From assembly GCA_963921825.1 (NCBI GenBank), contig OY997594.1, positions 39,860,557 through 39,924,556 on the forward strand: 64,000 bases of DNA, written 5' to 3'. The DNA comes from Erodium maritimum. Lineage: Eukaryota; Streptophyta; Magnoliopsida; Geraniales; Geraniaceae. Positions 38,531 to 50,994 of the stretch are shown here, in pieces. A program made the translations under genes and the position numbers. Under the pieces are notes generated by a model, which made no database searches, had not been told where the DNA came from, and was given only the letters and a program-made list of their open reading frames with translations. The stretch's first letter is position 1; the number at the start of each line of letters is the position of its first letter.

Positions 38531-39599
38531 CATATGAGATCACGCGAACACGCTGTCAGCTGACAAAAGCAGCGCATTCAACCCATGTTAAAGTGCAAAC
38601 TTTTGTGTTGTGCTTTGTCCCTCCTTTTTGTTCTTTTTCATCGATTTTCTTATTCCCGCTCGTTTGACATTCGATTTGCTTCTTTATTTCTCCAATATCA
38701 TTCTTTTTATAAGGCCTACCATAAGAGATGAAGCGGACACGCGGTCAGCGGTCAAAAGTCAGCGCATGTGAAAGCGCAACTTTTGTATTGTGCTTTGTCG
38801 CTCCTTGTTGTTCTTTTTTAGCAATTTTCCTACTACCGCTCCGTTTGACATCTGTTTTGCTTCGTTCTTTTGCCAATATCTTTCTTTTTATAAGGTCTTC
38901 CTTATGAGACCACGCAGACGTGCGATCAATTAAAAAAAGCAGCGCATCTAGCACATGTGAAAGCGCCAACCTTTTTGTTGTGATATATCCTTCATTGTTG
39001 TTCTTTTGTCACCGATTTTCCTATTCTCGCTCCGTTTGACATCCGTTTTGCTTCGTTCTTTCGACAATACCTTTAATGCCTACCATATGAGATCACATAG
39101 ACAAGCAGTCATCACATGCATCGCATGTCAAACCTCCACCCTTTGTGTTGTGCTTTGTCCCTCCTTGTTGTTCTTTTTCAACGATTTTCCTATTCCTGCT
39201 ACGTTTGACATCCATTTTGCTTCGTTCTTTCACCAATATCTTTCTTTTTATAAGGCCTACTATGTGAGATCAAGCAGACATGCGGTCGGCTGAATAAATT
39301 CAGTGCATAATACCTACCATATGTAACCACGCGGTAAGTAGTCAGCACATCCAGTGCATGTGCAAGCGCCACCTTTTGTGTAATGCTTTGTCTTTCCATA
39401 TTGTTATTTTTCATTTAATTTCATTATTCCCACTCAGTTTGACATCCGTTTTGCTTCGTTCTTTCGCCAATATCTTAATTTTTATAAGGCCTACCATATG
39501 GGAGCAAGAAGACATGCGGCCAGCTAACAAAAGTCAGTTCATATTCCTGCTTCGTTTGACATCTATTTTGCATCGTTCTTTCACCAATATCTTTACATA
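38531..39599. repeat. Satellite continuation to the right of D
   Basis: About six diverged monomers of the same 182-bp satellite continue in the same orientation and register as left of D. Monomers near 39300-39320 and 39530 are rearranged or shortened. The array stops in mid-monomer at the copia junction (tcaccaatatctttacat|aatcccaag). Confidence 0.92.
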
Positions 39600-40622
39600 A
39601 ATCCCAAGACTCCAAGCCTTGTCTCGATCCGTAAAGTCCTATTCACTTACAGACACATGACCAATAACCCAGTTTTTGTCATGTCCTGAGACAACTCCCT
39701 TTTGGCCATTCTCCATAAATGTGTCAATGAGTTTCATCCTCCGGTGTGACCCTTAGGTTTATGCATGTCAATAGATCAACGTAAAAATCTCATTTTACTT
39801 GATCCTATTTAAGTGGCAACTAACGAGACTTTAGTATTGCCTGACAGTGCATAACGAATCGACCCTGTCGATTCTAACCTTTCTGTCATCCCTGTCATTA
39901 TCCTTTTATCTCCGATATCCTGATTGAGATAAGGCATAGAGTCGTCATCCTTATTATTCTCAATCAATGTTCCTTGATATGTGAGATGACTAAAGATATG
40001 ATACCCAGTATCATGTGCATGGCCATGCTATTCTTTCAGTCACTCTCGATCAAGCGGCCGAGAACCGATATCTTTCCCATACCTCAGTATGAGGGATAAA
40101 TCCCTTAGCCGTCTTTCGTGTCACTCATGTAGCCCGTCCCCAAGCCAATCATGGCCGTTATGGAAACCCTGTTACGGACAACGTTAGGCTCAAGTCAAAC
40201 TCAGTTGTTGACTACATAGCGATCACAAAGACTCCTTGGTCTAAGGATACATGACAAGCTACGACACTGAATATGTTCATGACTTAATCTATGGCACATA
40301 TTCAGGGCGGGTCGTCCAATATCATGTCCCACATGATATCTATGATCAGACTCCGGAATCCCATTCCAATGACTAACAGAACGTAAGCCATAAAGAGCCA
40401 TCTTTCATACTAGTCGCTTCTAATGAAGCTTTGTTGACTAGGGACACATCGAGTGTGATCTATCTAAATCTATGGTTCTATTCGCATGGTGGGCATAGAT
40501 CAGAGCACACATCGATATATTACTCCAACACATAAGTAATATAAAGCCGCTTTGATTTTATTGCTAACGATGATATATACATTTGGACATTTAGGATTGA
40601 ACTATGGGCACTAAGACTAACA
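39600..40622 (-). repeat. 3' LTR of the copia element, partial (1023 bp)
   Basis: It aligns base for base in length with 46347-47369 and shows about 15-16 single differences. It starts abruptly against satellite, while the other LTR continues about 665 bp further. This end is therefore incomplete and has no target duplication. Confidence 0.92.
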
Positions 40623-40640
40623 ATCTCCCACTTGCCCTAG
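40623..40640 (-). other. Polypurine tract of the copia element
   Basis: On the plus strand it reads atctcccacttgccctag, so the element strand has a purine-rich CAAGTGGGAGAT next to the LTR. This is typical of plant copia elements. Confidence 0.7.
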
Positions 40641-43599
40641 TTCCAATCTAAACTCAAATATGTCCCCATCGACTTTACATGTCTAACATGTTCAGGCAGC
40701 GACACCGCCTTAGTCAAAGGGTTGGCTATGTTATCATCTGTTGCAATATAGGTTATCTTCACTTCACCTCAATTCAGTATTTCTCTGATTAGGTGGATAT
40801 GTCGTAGTACATGTTTGGATTTGTTATGCTATCTGGGCTTTTAGCTTGCGCAATGGCCCTTGTGTTGTCGCAAAATGGATTCACCGGGCTGGATGGGTTT
40901 TTAATTACATCCAACCCTACCGTGAATTTCCAAATCCACATAGCCTCCTTAGCTGTCTCTGCAGCATCCATGTACTTGGCCTCTGTTGTAGATTCGGCAA
41001 TGGTATCTTGCTTTACGCTCTCCCAGCTAAAGCTCTGCCATTCAGCATAAACACATATCCTGACTGACTTCTAAAGTCATCTGGATTTGTGTTGGAAAAC
41101 TAGCGTCTACTCATCCTTCGACGACTAGTTCAACATCATCTTTCCCCGGGTTAGAAGACTGATGTCTACTGGTACAACATAAGGCTTACGAGACAGCCGG
41201 TCTCATACATGTCATGGCATATATGATCGATCCTGCCCCCAGGCGCATAGGATTCTCATCATCCTTTTCAGCTCACCAGGTGTCTTAGGACACTGAGTCT
41301 TGCTGAGATGAATGCCATGACTAGTGGGTAAGAGTCCTTTCTTTGAATCGAGCATTAAGAACCTACTCAATGCCTTGTTCACATAGGTTCCCTAACTTAA
41401 ATCCAAGACCCTCTTGGTGCGATCTCTACATATCTTAATCCTAAAGATATAAGAAGCATCGCCTAAGTCCTTTATTGAAAAACACTTCCTCAACCAAGCT
41501 TTAGTCTCGTGCAAGGTTGTGATGTCGTTTTCAATGAGAACCAGAAAGGTAATCTTGCTCCCACTAGCCTTCTTATAAACGCAAGATTCATCCTCGTTCT
41601 TGATTAAGCCAAATCCAATTACAGCTTCATCAAAACGAAGGATCCAACTCCGAGAAGTTCGTTTCAATCCATAAATGGATTTCAACAACTTATAAATCTT
41701 TCCCGTATTCTTCGGATCGTCAAAACCTTTGGGCCGAGACATACAAACGTACTCAGTCAAATTTCTATTTAGGAAAGCGGTTTTGACATCCACTTGCCAT
41801 ATCTCGTAATTATGATATGCAGTTATGTCAAGAAGAATTTGGATCTATTTTGACCATAGCCACTAGGGAGAAGGTTTCCTCATAGTCAATCCATTGGATT
41901 TGCCTATAACCTTTCGCCACCAGTTGAGCTTTGTAGGTCTGGTTGCCGTCCATGTCCATCTTCACCTTGAAGATCCATTTGCATCCAATGGTCCTCACAC
42001 CATTGATGGGATCAACCGGTTCCCAGACTCGGTTGTCCGACATGGATTGCATTTCCTCCCTCATGGCTCCCAGCCATAACTCGGAGTCGGGCCCATCCAC
42101 GACTTCCTGAAAGGTGGCTGGATCATCGTGATCCACCATGACTTCATTGTCACCTCCGGATACCATATCTTGGAGGTGGAATATTGATCCTTTCAAATTG
42201 CCTTGGACCTTCCAGAATTGTAACAGGAATTGGTTCTTACTCTACGACAATCTCTGGCTCCTTTCTATTGGGTTGTCAATTGGTTTAGACAGATATGTAC
42301 CATCCTGAATTTCTTCGAGATGCACAGTCCTCCCAATGACGTCTTTGGAAACAAAACTCTTTTTCCATAAAGACCCCACCCCAAGCGACGAACACCATGT
42401 TCTCACCAGGATTGTAGAAGCAGTATCCCCTTGTTGCTTTGGGATACCACAAGAAGGTGCATATCTCAGATCTTGGTTCGAGCTTAGTCGAAACCAAATG
42501 TTTCACATAAGCCTCGCAACCACAAATCTTTAGGAAGGACAAAGCGGGCATCATCCCGTACCATTTTTAAAATGGTGTCCCTTCCACACCCTTCGTCGAA
42601 GCCCGATTCACTATGAATGCGATCGTCTCTAGAGCAAAACCCCTAAAAGAGATTGGGAGATCATTGTCTAACAATGTCCGATTTCTCCGTTTGGCTACAC
42701 CTTTCAACTACAATGACCTAGGAGGAGTCCATTCCAAAAGGATCCCATTCTCTTTTAGATGATCTAATAACTCTGTGATCAAGTATTTTCCACCTCGATC
42801 CAATCGAAGAGCCTTAATACCTTTGTCGAGCTGGTTTTCTACTATAGTCTTAAACTCTTTGAATTTATCAAAAGCTTCAGACTTATGTCTCACCGAATAG
42901 ACATAACCATATTTAGTGTAATCATCAGTAAATGTGATAAAGTAGCTAAAACACCTCCTGGCAAGTGAACTTATTGGTCTACACACATTCGAGTGTATCA
43001 GCCCCAATAATTCACCCGCCCTTTCATCGCGATCGATAAAGGGCACTTTAGTCATTTTTCCCATGAAACAAACCTTGCACCTATCGATCGAATGGAATTC
43101 GAATGAACCTGAAAGCCCGCACTTCTGAATTGCTGATAGGCGCTTCTTGTTTATGCGACCCAAATGACAGTGCCATAACAGAGTTAGGTTTAAATCGTTG
43201 GATTTAGACCTCTTGGTATTAACGGAATATATAGAACTTGAGGCATTGTTACCCATATCTAATATGTACAATCCTCCAACCATGTCAGTACTGGTATAAA
43301 ACATATCATTGCATAGAACATTGAAAACTCCATTTCCAATATTAACATTATATCCTTCCTTGTCAAACACGGATACAGATATAATATTCCTACTAAAAGT
43401 AGGTATGAAATGTACATTATGCAATACTAAGACAAGGCCTCTTGGCAAAGCAAGACTCATGGATCCTACAGCAGTTGCCACAACTCTGAGGTCCATTTCG
43501 TGCTTTCCAAACCTCTCCTACTTTCAGCCACCATATATTAGTGCGTGTGTGAGATTCAGTCATGGTATCTAATACCCATGAATCTTTGGAGGTAGAGAG

Positions 43600-43760
43600 A
43601 TGTAGCTCTATAGAGTTAATACCGAATGAAGGCACGGTCCCACCGCCCTTCCTTAGATCATCCAGGTTTCCTGATGAAGGCGCAGTCCTACTGCCCTTCT
43701 TCAGATCATCCAGGCTATTTGATGAAGGTGCAGTCCCACTGCCCTTCTTCAAATCAGCCG
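43600..43760 (-). repeat. Tandem 63-bp (21-residue) repeat in the copia gag-protease region
   Basis: Three in-phase units of the type LDDLKKGSGTAPSS occur just before the protease-like WVLDT motif. The DNA motif cccttcttcagatcatcc recurs about every 63 bp. It reads as a coding-phase expansion in the linker between gag and protease. Confidence 0.75.
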
Positions 43761-45668
43761 TGAACTTCCTTTAATCCCGGTTCCAATGACCAGGTTGTTG
43801 GCAGTAGAAGCAGATATTCTCAGGTGTCTCATCTTTCCTGCCAAGTGCGCATGGGCCCAGCCCTTGCCACTTCCAATTCCCTTGTTGACCATCAGAATAT
43901 CCTTGGATCCCAGATCCCTTAGATATTCTTCTCAGCAGTTAATGACACTTCATATAACTCTGATATGGTCTTAGAGACAGCCTTGTCAAGGACATATTCT
44001 TTGCGTTCAGACTTGAGGACTATCCTCAAAATTCTGTACCAGTCCAAATAGTTTGTCCCATGTAGCTTGACCCTGTCAAGAATGGTTTTTAATGACAAAC
44101 TATTAATGTTCGCTGAATTTGCCATTTGATCTACAACAGATAAAATTCAATCAGTAAACTGAATAAATTTTATGAAGATCAAGCTTAAACACCAACAATC
44201 AATTCTAAACCTTTAGAATCTGAAACCAAGATCCTTGATTCACTCGATTAAGCTGAACTAATGCTCACCACTTAATCGAGCTATGTAGGTAGGACTCCAT
44301 CCAATCACATCCAATGTGACTCTTGGCTAGGGTATGCACTTATGTACACGGCTTACCCTATCTGTTACCCTAGCTCAACCTCAGGCTGAGAATCGTAGTC
44401 GGGTCCACCAATTTTCAACTATGGCCCGTCACTATGTAGGTGCTCCGCTAATGCGCACGACACCCACATATGTCGTCCAAACCTACTACCCCGCTTTCCC
44501 ATGGATGCTCCGCTAATGTGCACGACACCCATAGGACGGGGAGGTAGTAAGGTGTTGATAATTGGGAGGTATCGGACATGACCCGTTTTTACTTGTCCGG
44601 TTGTGTTTAAAACTTTGACACATCCTAGATGCGATGAGCACATCAACTACATTCCAAATGCAATGATGCCTCAAATTACATCCAATGTAATTCTTCCTTT
44701 GAGCCCGTCAACTACATCCAATGCAATGACGGTTCTAAGGGTTCACACACAAGGATTAAAATTCCAATTTTATCTTTTCATGTGAGGTGATATGCTCGGT
44801 AAATAAAGTTAAGCATGCAATTCTAAAACACATAGAATTAATCATGCATAAACTAAACCAAGCATAAAGCGATAAATGTGCACATAATAGCCCCCTAAAC
44901 TAACTCCCACTAGCTTCTTGAGCTCCACCGACTCCAAGCCGATGCCAACACCCGAAAAGCCACCAAATGACCTTTTCGCCCTTTCTTCGTCTTGAGTAAA
45001 ATATTACAATTTAATACACGACTCGCAGGTCGGGAATAAATAAATATTACAAACAAGTGGTTCGACGACCACACCTTGAAAGAATAATTACACGTTAACT
45101 CTAACGGCTCGCAGGCCGTGAAAAGCGATAAATAATTAAATCGAGCTCAGGGCTATTATGTACACCATGCCAACATCACATCACACATCGTGTTATCAAA
45201 CAAGCATGTTATCAAACATCATGTGATTTTCCGGTTTTAATTAATAGCCAAGTTTCGAAATTTTTTGATGCTCGGTTTATCGAAACCGTTCAAAAATGAA
45301 ACTTTTGAACATTTGATCTTCGAGTTCGTCATGACGGTTCCAAACTCGTCATAACTAACAAAACGGTTTAGCCTTGGCATATCAACCATCCAATGGTCAT
45401 GCTTGGCCTAGCTCCGTCCAACGGAGCCCCGTTCGGTCCCGGTTTCGGCTCCCCGAGAGTCCTGCTCCCGAGACCCGAAAAATCAATTTTTTTTCAAAAT
45501 TTCCAGATTTGAAATAATTTTCAAAAATTCATTTTACATGCATTAAATCCATAAACAAGTATTTAAAACATGTTATCAAACAATTTAGCAAAACAACATG
45601 CCTAAAACGAAACGTTAAAGCAAAACCGAAACTCTGAACACCGTCTTGTGAATCCCGAAGGTAGCACG

Positions 45669-45680
45669 GCTCTGATACCA
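45669..45680 (-). other. Primer-binding site of the copia element (initiator Met-tRNA)
   Basis: The plus strand reads gctctgatacca one base before the LTR start at 45682. On the element strand this is TGGTATCAGAGC. Confidence 0.88.
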
Positions 45681-45681
45681 C

Positions 45682-47369
45682 TGTTGGGTCTCGAGGTAGG
45701 GTTGGAGATGAACCAACTCGCAGCGGAAAATCAATGAAAACCAAGAGACGATTAAACCATGAAACAACTAACAAAGAATGGATTCACAAGAGAAAAATTT
45801 AGCACTATATCTTACCAAAACAAGAACACCGGGTAACGAATGTTTGGCTTGAGTCTCCAAGACGCCTACGTATCCACATGGGAATCAAAGCCACGTAGTT
45901 CTTCTCTTTGAGGACTCAAGAACACAAAAGTAGAGGTGGGAGCTTGCCAAACCGGAAATTGCAAGGGAAGGGGGAGAGAAGTTGTGTTTCCTATCCTTGT
46001 CTTGTATTTTTTATGCTGAAAAAAGATGACTTAAACATAACAAAACCCATACTTGTCCAACTAAAGGCATGGGACAAGCATGGTGACAAGTAAGGTGTAA
46101 ATAGGACAAAGTATGGCAAGACAAGATTGGGTTAGGTGGTGAATCACCAACACCTTAATCCTTGTCTTGCTTACTTAGTACTAATTAATCAAGACTTGAT
46201 TAATTAGTTCCATGGGCCTTGGTTGCATGGGCCTTTCATGGGCCTCTTGGAACATGGCCCGTGGCCATTTCCAACGAGGTCCCGTGATTCGCTCATCGCC
46301 TCCAAGCCTTTCATACCAGAAATGTCCAACATTATCCAACGCGATCAATCCCAAGACTCCAAGCCTTGTCTCGATCCGTAAAGTCCTATTCACTTACAGA
46401 CACATGACCCAAAACCCAGTTTTGGTCATGTCCTGAGACAACTCCCTTTTGGCCATTCTCCATAAATGTGTCAATGAGTTTCATCCTCCGGTGTGACCCT
46501 TAGGTTTATGCATGTCAATAGATCAACGTAAAAATCTCATTTTACTTGATCCTATTTAAGTGGCAACTAACGAGACTTTAGTATTGCCTGACACTGCATA
46601 ACGAATCGACCCTGTCGATTCTAACCTTTCTGTCATCCCTGTCATTATCCTTTTATCTCTGATATCTTGATTGAGATAAGGCATAGAGCCGTCATCCTTA
46701 TTATTCTCAATCAATGTTCCTTGATATGTGAGATGACTAAAGATATGATACCCAGTATCATGTGCATGGCCATGCTATTCTTTCAGTCACTCTCGATCAA
46801 GCGGCCGAGAACCGATATCTTTCCCATACCTCAGTATGAGGGATAAATCCCTTAGCCGTCTTTCGTGTCACTCATGTAGCCCGTCCCCAAGCCAATCATG
46901 GCCGTTATGGAAACCCTGTTACGGACAACGTTAGGCTCAAGTCAAACTCAGTTGTTGACAACATAGCGATCACAAAGACTCCTTGGTCTAAGGATACATG
47001 ACTAGCTACGACACTGAATATGTTCATGACTTAATCTATGGCACATATTCAGGGCGGGTCGTCCAATATCATGTCCCACATGATATCTATGATCAGACTC
47101 CGGAATCTCATTCCAATGACTAACAGAATGTAAGCCATAAAGAGCCATCTTTCATACTAGTCGCTTCTAATGAAGCTTTGTTGACTAGGGACCCATCGAG
47201 TGTGATCTATCTAAATCTATGGTTCTATTCGCATGGTGGGCATAGATCAGAGCACACATCGATATATTATTCCAACACATAAGTAATATAAAGCCGCTTT
47301 GATTTTATTGCTAACGATGATATACACATTTGGACATTTAGGATTGAACTATGGGCACTAACACTAACA
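45682..47369 (-). repeat. 5' LTR of the copia element (1688 bp)
   Basis: On the plus strand it starts TGTTGGGTCTCG and ends CACTAACA, so it has TG...CA ends. It is bounded by the primer site on the left and by chromovirus B LTR sequence on the right (cccactccttttggaaaat). Confidence 0.9.
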
Positions 47370-47769
47370 CCCACTCCTTTTGGAAAATATCTTCTAGATA
47401 TTTTTCAGTCAGATTCGCGAAATTCGGCCGTCTCGGGCCTCGAATGGACACTTTTTCCAAGAAATTACGAAACTTCACGGGCTACAAGGAAACGGCTACA
47501 CTAGGACCGTTGTGACGACGGCTAAGCTTTTTGGATCCAAAACGGACCTCGAACGGACCAAAACGTCGCTCGGGAAAAGTCAACCTTTCCCAAATTGGTC
47601 AAAAAGTTGCCCTGAGTCCCCCGGATTTCACTTTGGTCGATATCGGGGTCACTTAAGTCCGGTATGATCCTCGGGGTCAAATTTGGGTTCATTTAAGTGT
47701 TTGTCCAAGAATTTTAAATTTTCCTGTTTTCGCCGATTTGACTCGCGTTGACCGGGAGTGGTTCTTACA
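47370..47769 (-). repeat. 3' LTR of chromovirus B, last 400 bp
   Basis: It matches about 54989-55406 with around 15 differences and one short length difference. It ends GTTCTTACA next to the polypurine tract (atctacccccc). Its left boundary is the copia LTR. Confidence 0.9.
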
Positions 47770-47786
47770 ATCTACCCCCCTTAAGG
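47770..47786 (-). other. Polypurine tract of chromovirus B
   Basis: On the plus strand it reads atctaccccccttaagg, directly after the LTR end. It has the same form as in A and D. Confidence 0.8.
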
Positions 47787-50700
47787 GAATTTCTCCGCGA
47801 AATTTAAGACAAACGTACCTCTGGAGTCGAATAGATCGGGGTACTTCGCGCGAACCTCGTCCTCGCGTTCCCAAGTCGACTCGGCCTCGTGGTGCCGTCA
47901 CTGCACCCGTTCTAAGCGGATAACCTTTCCGCGCAGGACCTGCTCTCGTGGATCCATTTCCCAAACCGGTTTCTCCTTATACGAGACATCACCCGTTACC
48001 TCGACCTCTGCCCACTCAATGACGTGTGAGGGGTCCGCATATACTTCCGCAACTGGGAAACGTGGACATTCCCAAGCTGCGGTGGCAGTGCAAGTCGGTA
48101 TGCAACTGCTCCCACTCTACTCAAGACCTCGAAAGGCCCGATACACCGCGGGGCTAACCTGCCTCTGCCGCGGTTGAAACGCACCATTCCACCTTTCGGA
48201 CTCACCTCCAGGGATACATGGTCACCGACTGCTGAGTCGAGAGGTCGGCGCCGTCTGTCAGCATAGCTCCTGCCGACTCTGCGCGGTCTTCAACCACTCA
48301 CGCTTCGGCACGACCGACTCAGCTGTCTCTCGGTCCAGTTCTAGACCCAGTAAATCCTCATTCCTCACTTCCGCCCCGCACAAGGGCGACCGACACGGCC
48401 TACCATACAACGCTCCGAGCGGTGCCATCCTAATACTAGCCTGAAAGCTGTTGTTGTAGGCGAACTCGCTAACTGCTCACGAAATCCATCGTGACGTGCC
48501 CCCATTTCCACTATGCAACCGGCAGTGGCTGCAATAACCCAGCGGGACGCTGATGTTCGGCTCTCACCTGCTGACAAGTAAGGCACCGCGAAACCAACTC
48601 TGCAACCGCTCTCCGCATCCCGCTCCACTAGATATGTCGTATGATGTCGCGCTCCTCTTAGTGCTACCCACGTGCACTGTTAGACGCGAATAATGCGACT
48701 CTCGCAGCTCGTCGCCTCCTCCGTTACTCGGTAGGAAACAAACCTCCGCGATACCGTAACCCCCAATTAGCACGATGATCCCAGCCCTCGGCGTCTACAC
48801 CGCCGGCAACTCTCTCCCGGATCTCTGTCATCTCGACATCCACCGACTGTGCCTCTATCCCCCTACCAAGCAGGGTGGGCTGAGCCATCAAGAAACACAT
48901 GGCCACGCCGCCGGTAACCTCTTCTAGCTCCAACCCGAACGTGCCCAGCTCTCCCATCATGTCCCAATCCCGGACTGAGCAAGACACTGCATCGGCTCCC
49001 TACTCAGGGCGTCGGCAATCTCATTCGCCTTACCCGGATGGTAGAGTAGCTCAAGTCGTATTCCTCAAGTAGTTCCATCCATCGTCGCTGGCACATGTTC
49101 AGGTCTCATTGGGAAAAGATGCACTTAAGGCTCTTATGATCTGAGAACACCTGAAATCGCTCGCCATACAGATAATACCTCCAGCCTTCCAGCGCGAACA
49201 CTGCTGCTACTAATTCCGGGTCATGGGTAGGATAGTTGCGCTCGTGCGTCTTCCACCGCCTGGAGCCATGAGCAACAACTCTACCCAACTGCATTAGTAC
49301 ACAGCCCAGTCCTTCCCCGGACGCGTCACGATAGACCTCATACCCGACCCCGCGCTCTGGCACTACCAACATTGGAGCGGTAGTCAGACGAGCATTCAGC
49401 TCTGTGAACGCACGTTCACAATCCTCTGTCCACACAAACCCGACTCCCTTGCGTGTCAAAAGAGTCATAGGCGCAGCTAGACGCGCAAAGTCCTGGATGG
49501 ACTGCCGATAATAGCCTGCTAACCTCAAAAGCTGCGGATCTCAAAGACATTCGCGGGCCGCGCCCACTTCGAAATCGCGTCGATCTTCGCCGGATCGACC
49601 AATAAACCGTCACGGGACACAACGTGACCGAGGAATCCCACCTCAGCGAGCCAAAACTCGCACTTCTCCATGTTGGCGTATAATTGATGTGTGCGCAAAA
49701 GGGTCAGAACACCCCTCAGATGTTCCTCATGCGCCGTCTCGTTCTGCGAGAAGATCAAGATATCGTCCACAAACACCACCACAAATTGATCTAAGAACGG
49801 CCGGAATACACTATTTATTAGATCCATGAACGCTCCTGGTGCGTTCTTCAGTCTAAACGGCATCACCAAGAACTCGTAACGCCCATAGCGTGTCCGGAAT
49901 GCAGTCTTCGCGACGTCCCCCTCTCGGACTCGCAACTGGTAATATCCAGATCGCAGGTCGATCTTCGAGAAGCGCGTCGACCCTCTCAACTGGCCGAACA
50001 AGTCGTCAATTCTCGGCATCGGGTATCGGTTATTCACCGTAACCCGGTTCAGTTTCCGGTAGTACATACCCATCCGAAGCTCTCCACTCTTCTTCTTCAC
50101 GAAGAGTGCTGGCGCTCCCCAGGCGATGTGCTCGGACGAATAAACCCCTTCTCCCGAAGCTCCTCGAGCTGACGCTTCAGCTCGGTTAACTCTGCTGGCG
50201 TGAACCTGTAAGGCGCCATCGATATCGCTGCCGTTCCCGGCACCAGGTCAATCCTGAACTCCGCCTCACGAACTGGTGGCAACCCGCTCAACTCCTCAGG
50301 AAAGACCTCGGGGAACTAGCACGCCACTCGCGGTAACTCTCGGCTCTGCACGGCCGATACTTCCTTTACTACGGACAAGCCGACAGGAGGACTCCGCTCC
50401 TACTGCCCAGAATACACGAACCTTTCGTGTTGCCTGTTGACACCGTCACTCGTCGCCAGTAACAGTCGATATTGGTTCGGCACTTCGCCGGCCAATCCTT
50501 TCTCAGGATTCCGTCAAAGGCTGTCATTACGTAAGTATCCTTCCCACGGATACAGGCACAAGCTCAGTCGCTGCCGAACCTCACGAAACCTCGCGGTCTC
50601 TCGAAGACCTCGCTCCTCTACCGTCGTCGTGCCTACCGACTCCGAACATACCCGAATCCTCGGGGTGAGGACTCGATCCAGCGTCAGGGCTCTTGAGCCC

Positions 50701-50994
50701 TCTCTCGAATCTCCCGTATCGGTTCGCTTCTCTAACTCCGCAGGCACGACAGACCCTAGTCAACACCACATCACCCCCAACCGGCGTATCCCGACGCAGG
50801 GGTGGACTCAACGGCTCTAAACTCAGCCCCAACATCTCAGCACAGCTCGACGAAGCAAACGAGTGTGACGCCCCGGTATCCAACAAAAATGACGCCCAAC
50901 AAAGAGACCGAACAACCACTCCATTAGTCACACCGATAAGGTATAGCACATCCCTCACACGATCCTCTATGCATTTACTTATAACTTTCCGCAA

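Larger units (their letters stand above)
39600..47369 (-). mobile_element. Ty1/copia retrotransposon, fossil (possibly Angela/Tork group)
   Basis: Parts on the minus strand from right to left are the following. A full LTR is at 45682-47369, with a Met-tRNA primer site beside it. A gag-like start lies near 44125 (LHGTNYLDWYRILRIVL). A protease-region remnant with a tandem 21-residue repeat lies at about 43750-43600. Pre-integrase and integrase lie at about 43500-42700 (LLWHCHLGRINKKRL, CKVCFMGKMTK, YFITFTDDYTKYGYVY). An integrase tail lies near 42550-42290. RT lies at about 42100-41400 (GCKWIFKVKMD, DVKTAFLNRNL, SIYGLKRTSRSW). RNase H lies near 40970-40790 (CDNTRAIAQAKSP). A polypurine tract and a partial LTR complete it. 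The integrase-before-RT order is diagnostic of copia. It is broken, with at least six interruptions. LTR divergence is about 1.5% by eye. The 1.7-kb LTR suggests the Angela group, but that is an inference. Confidence 0.92.

Noticed and set aside
6373-39599. Subtelomeric or rDNA-spacer origin of the satellite
   Set aside because: No TTTAGGG runs and no rRNA-like sequence were seen anywhere in the window.
50437-50820. Plus-strand open frames opposite the protease of B (also 33294-33743 opposite D and 64-447 opposite A)
   Set aside because: They recur at the same place opposite each protease copy, so they are antisense shadows of the retroelement reading frame.
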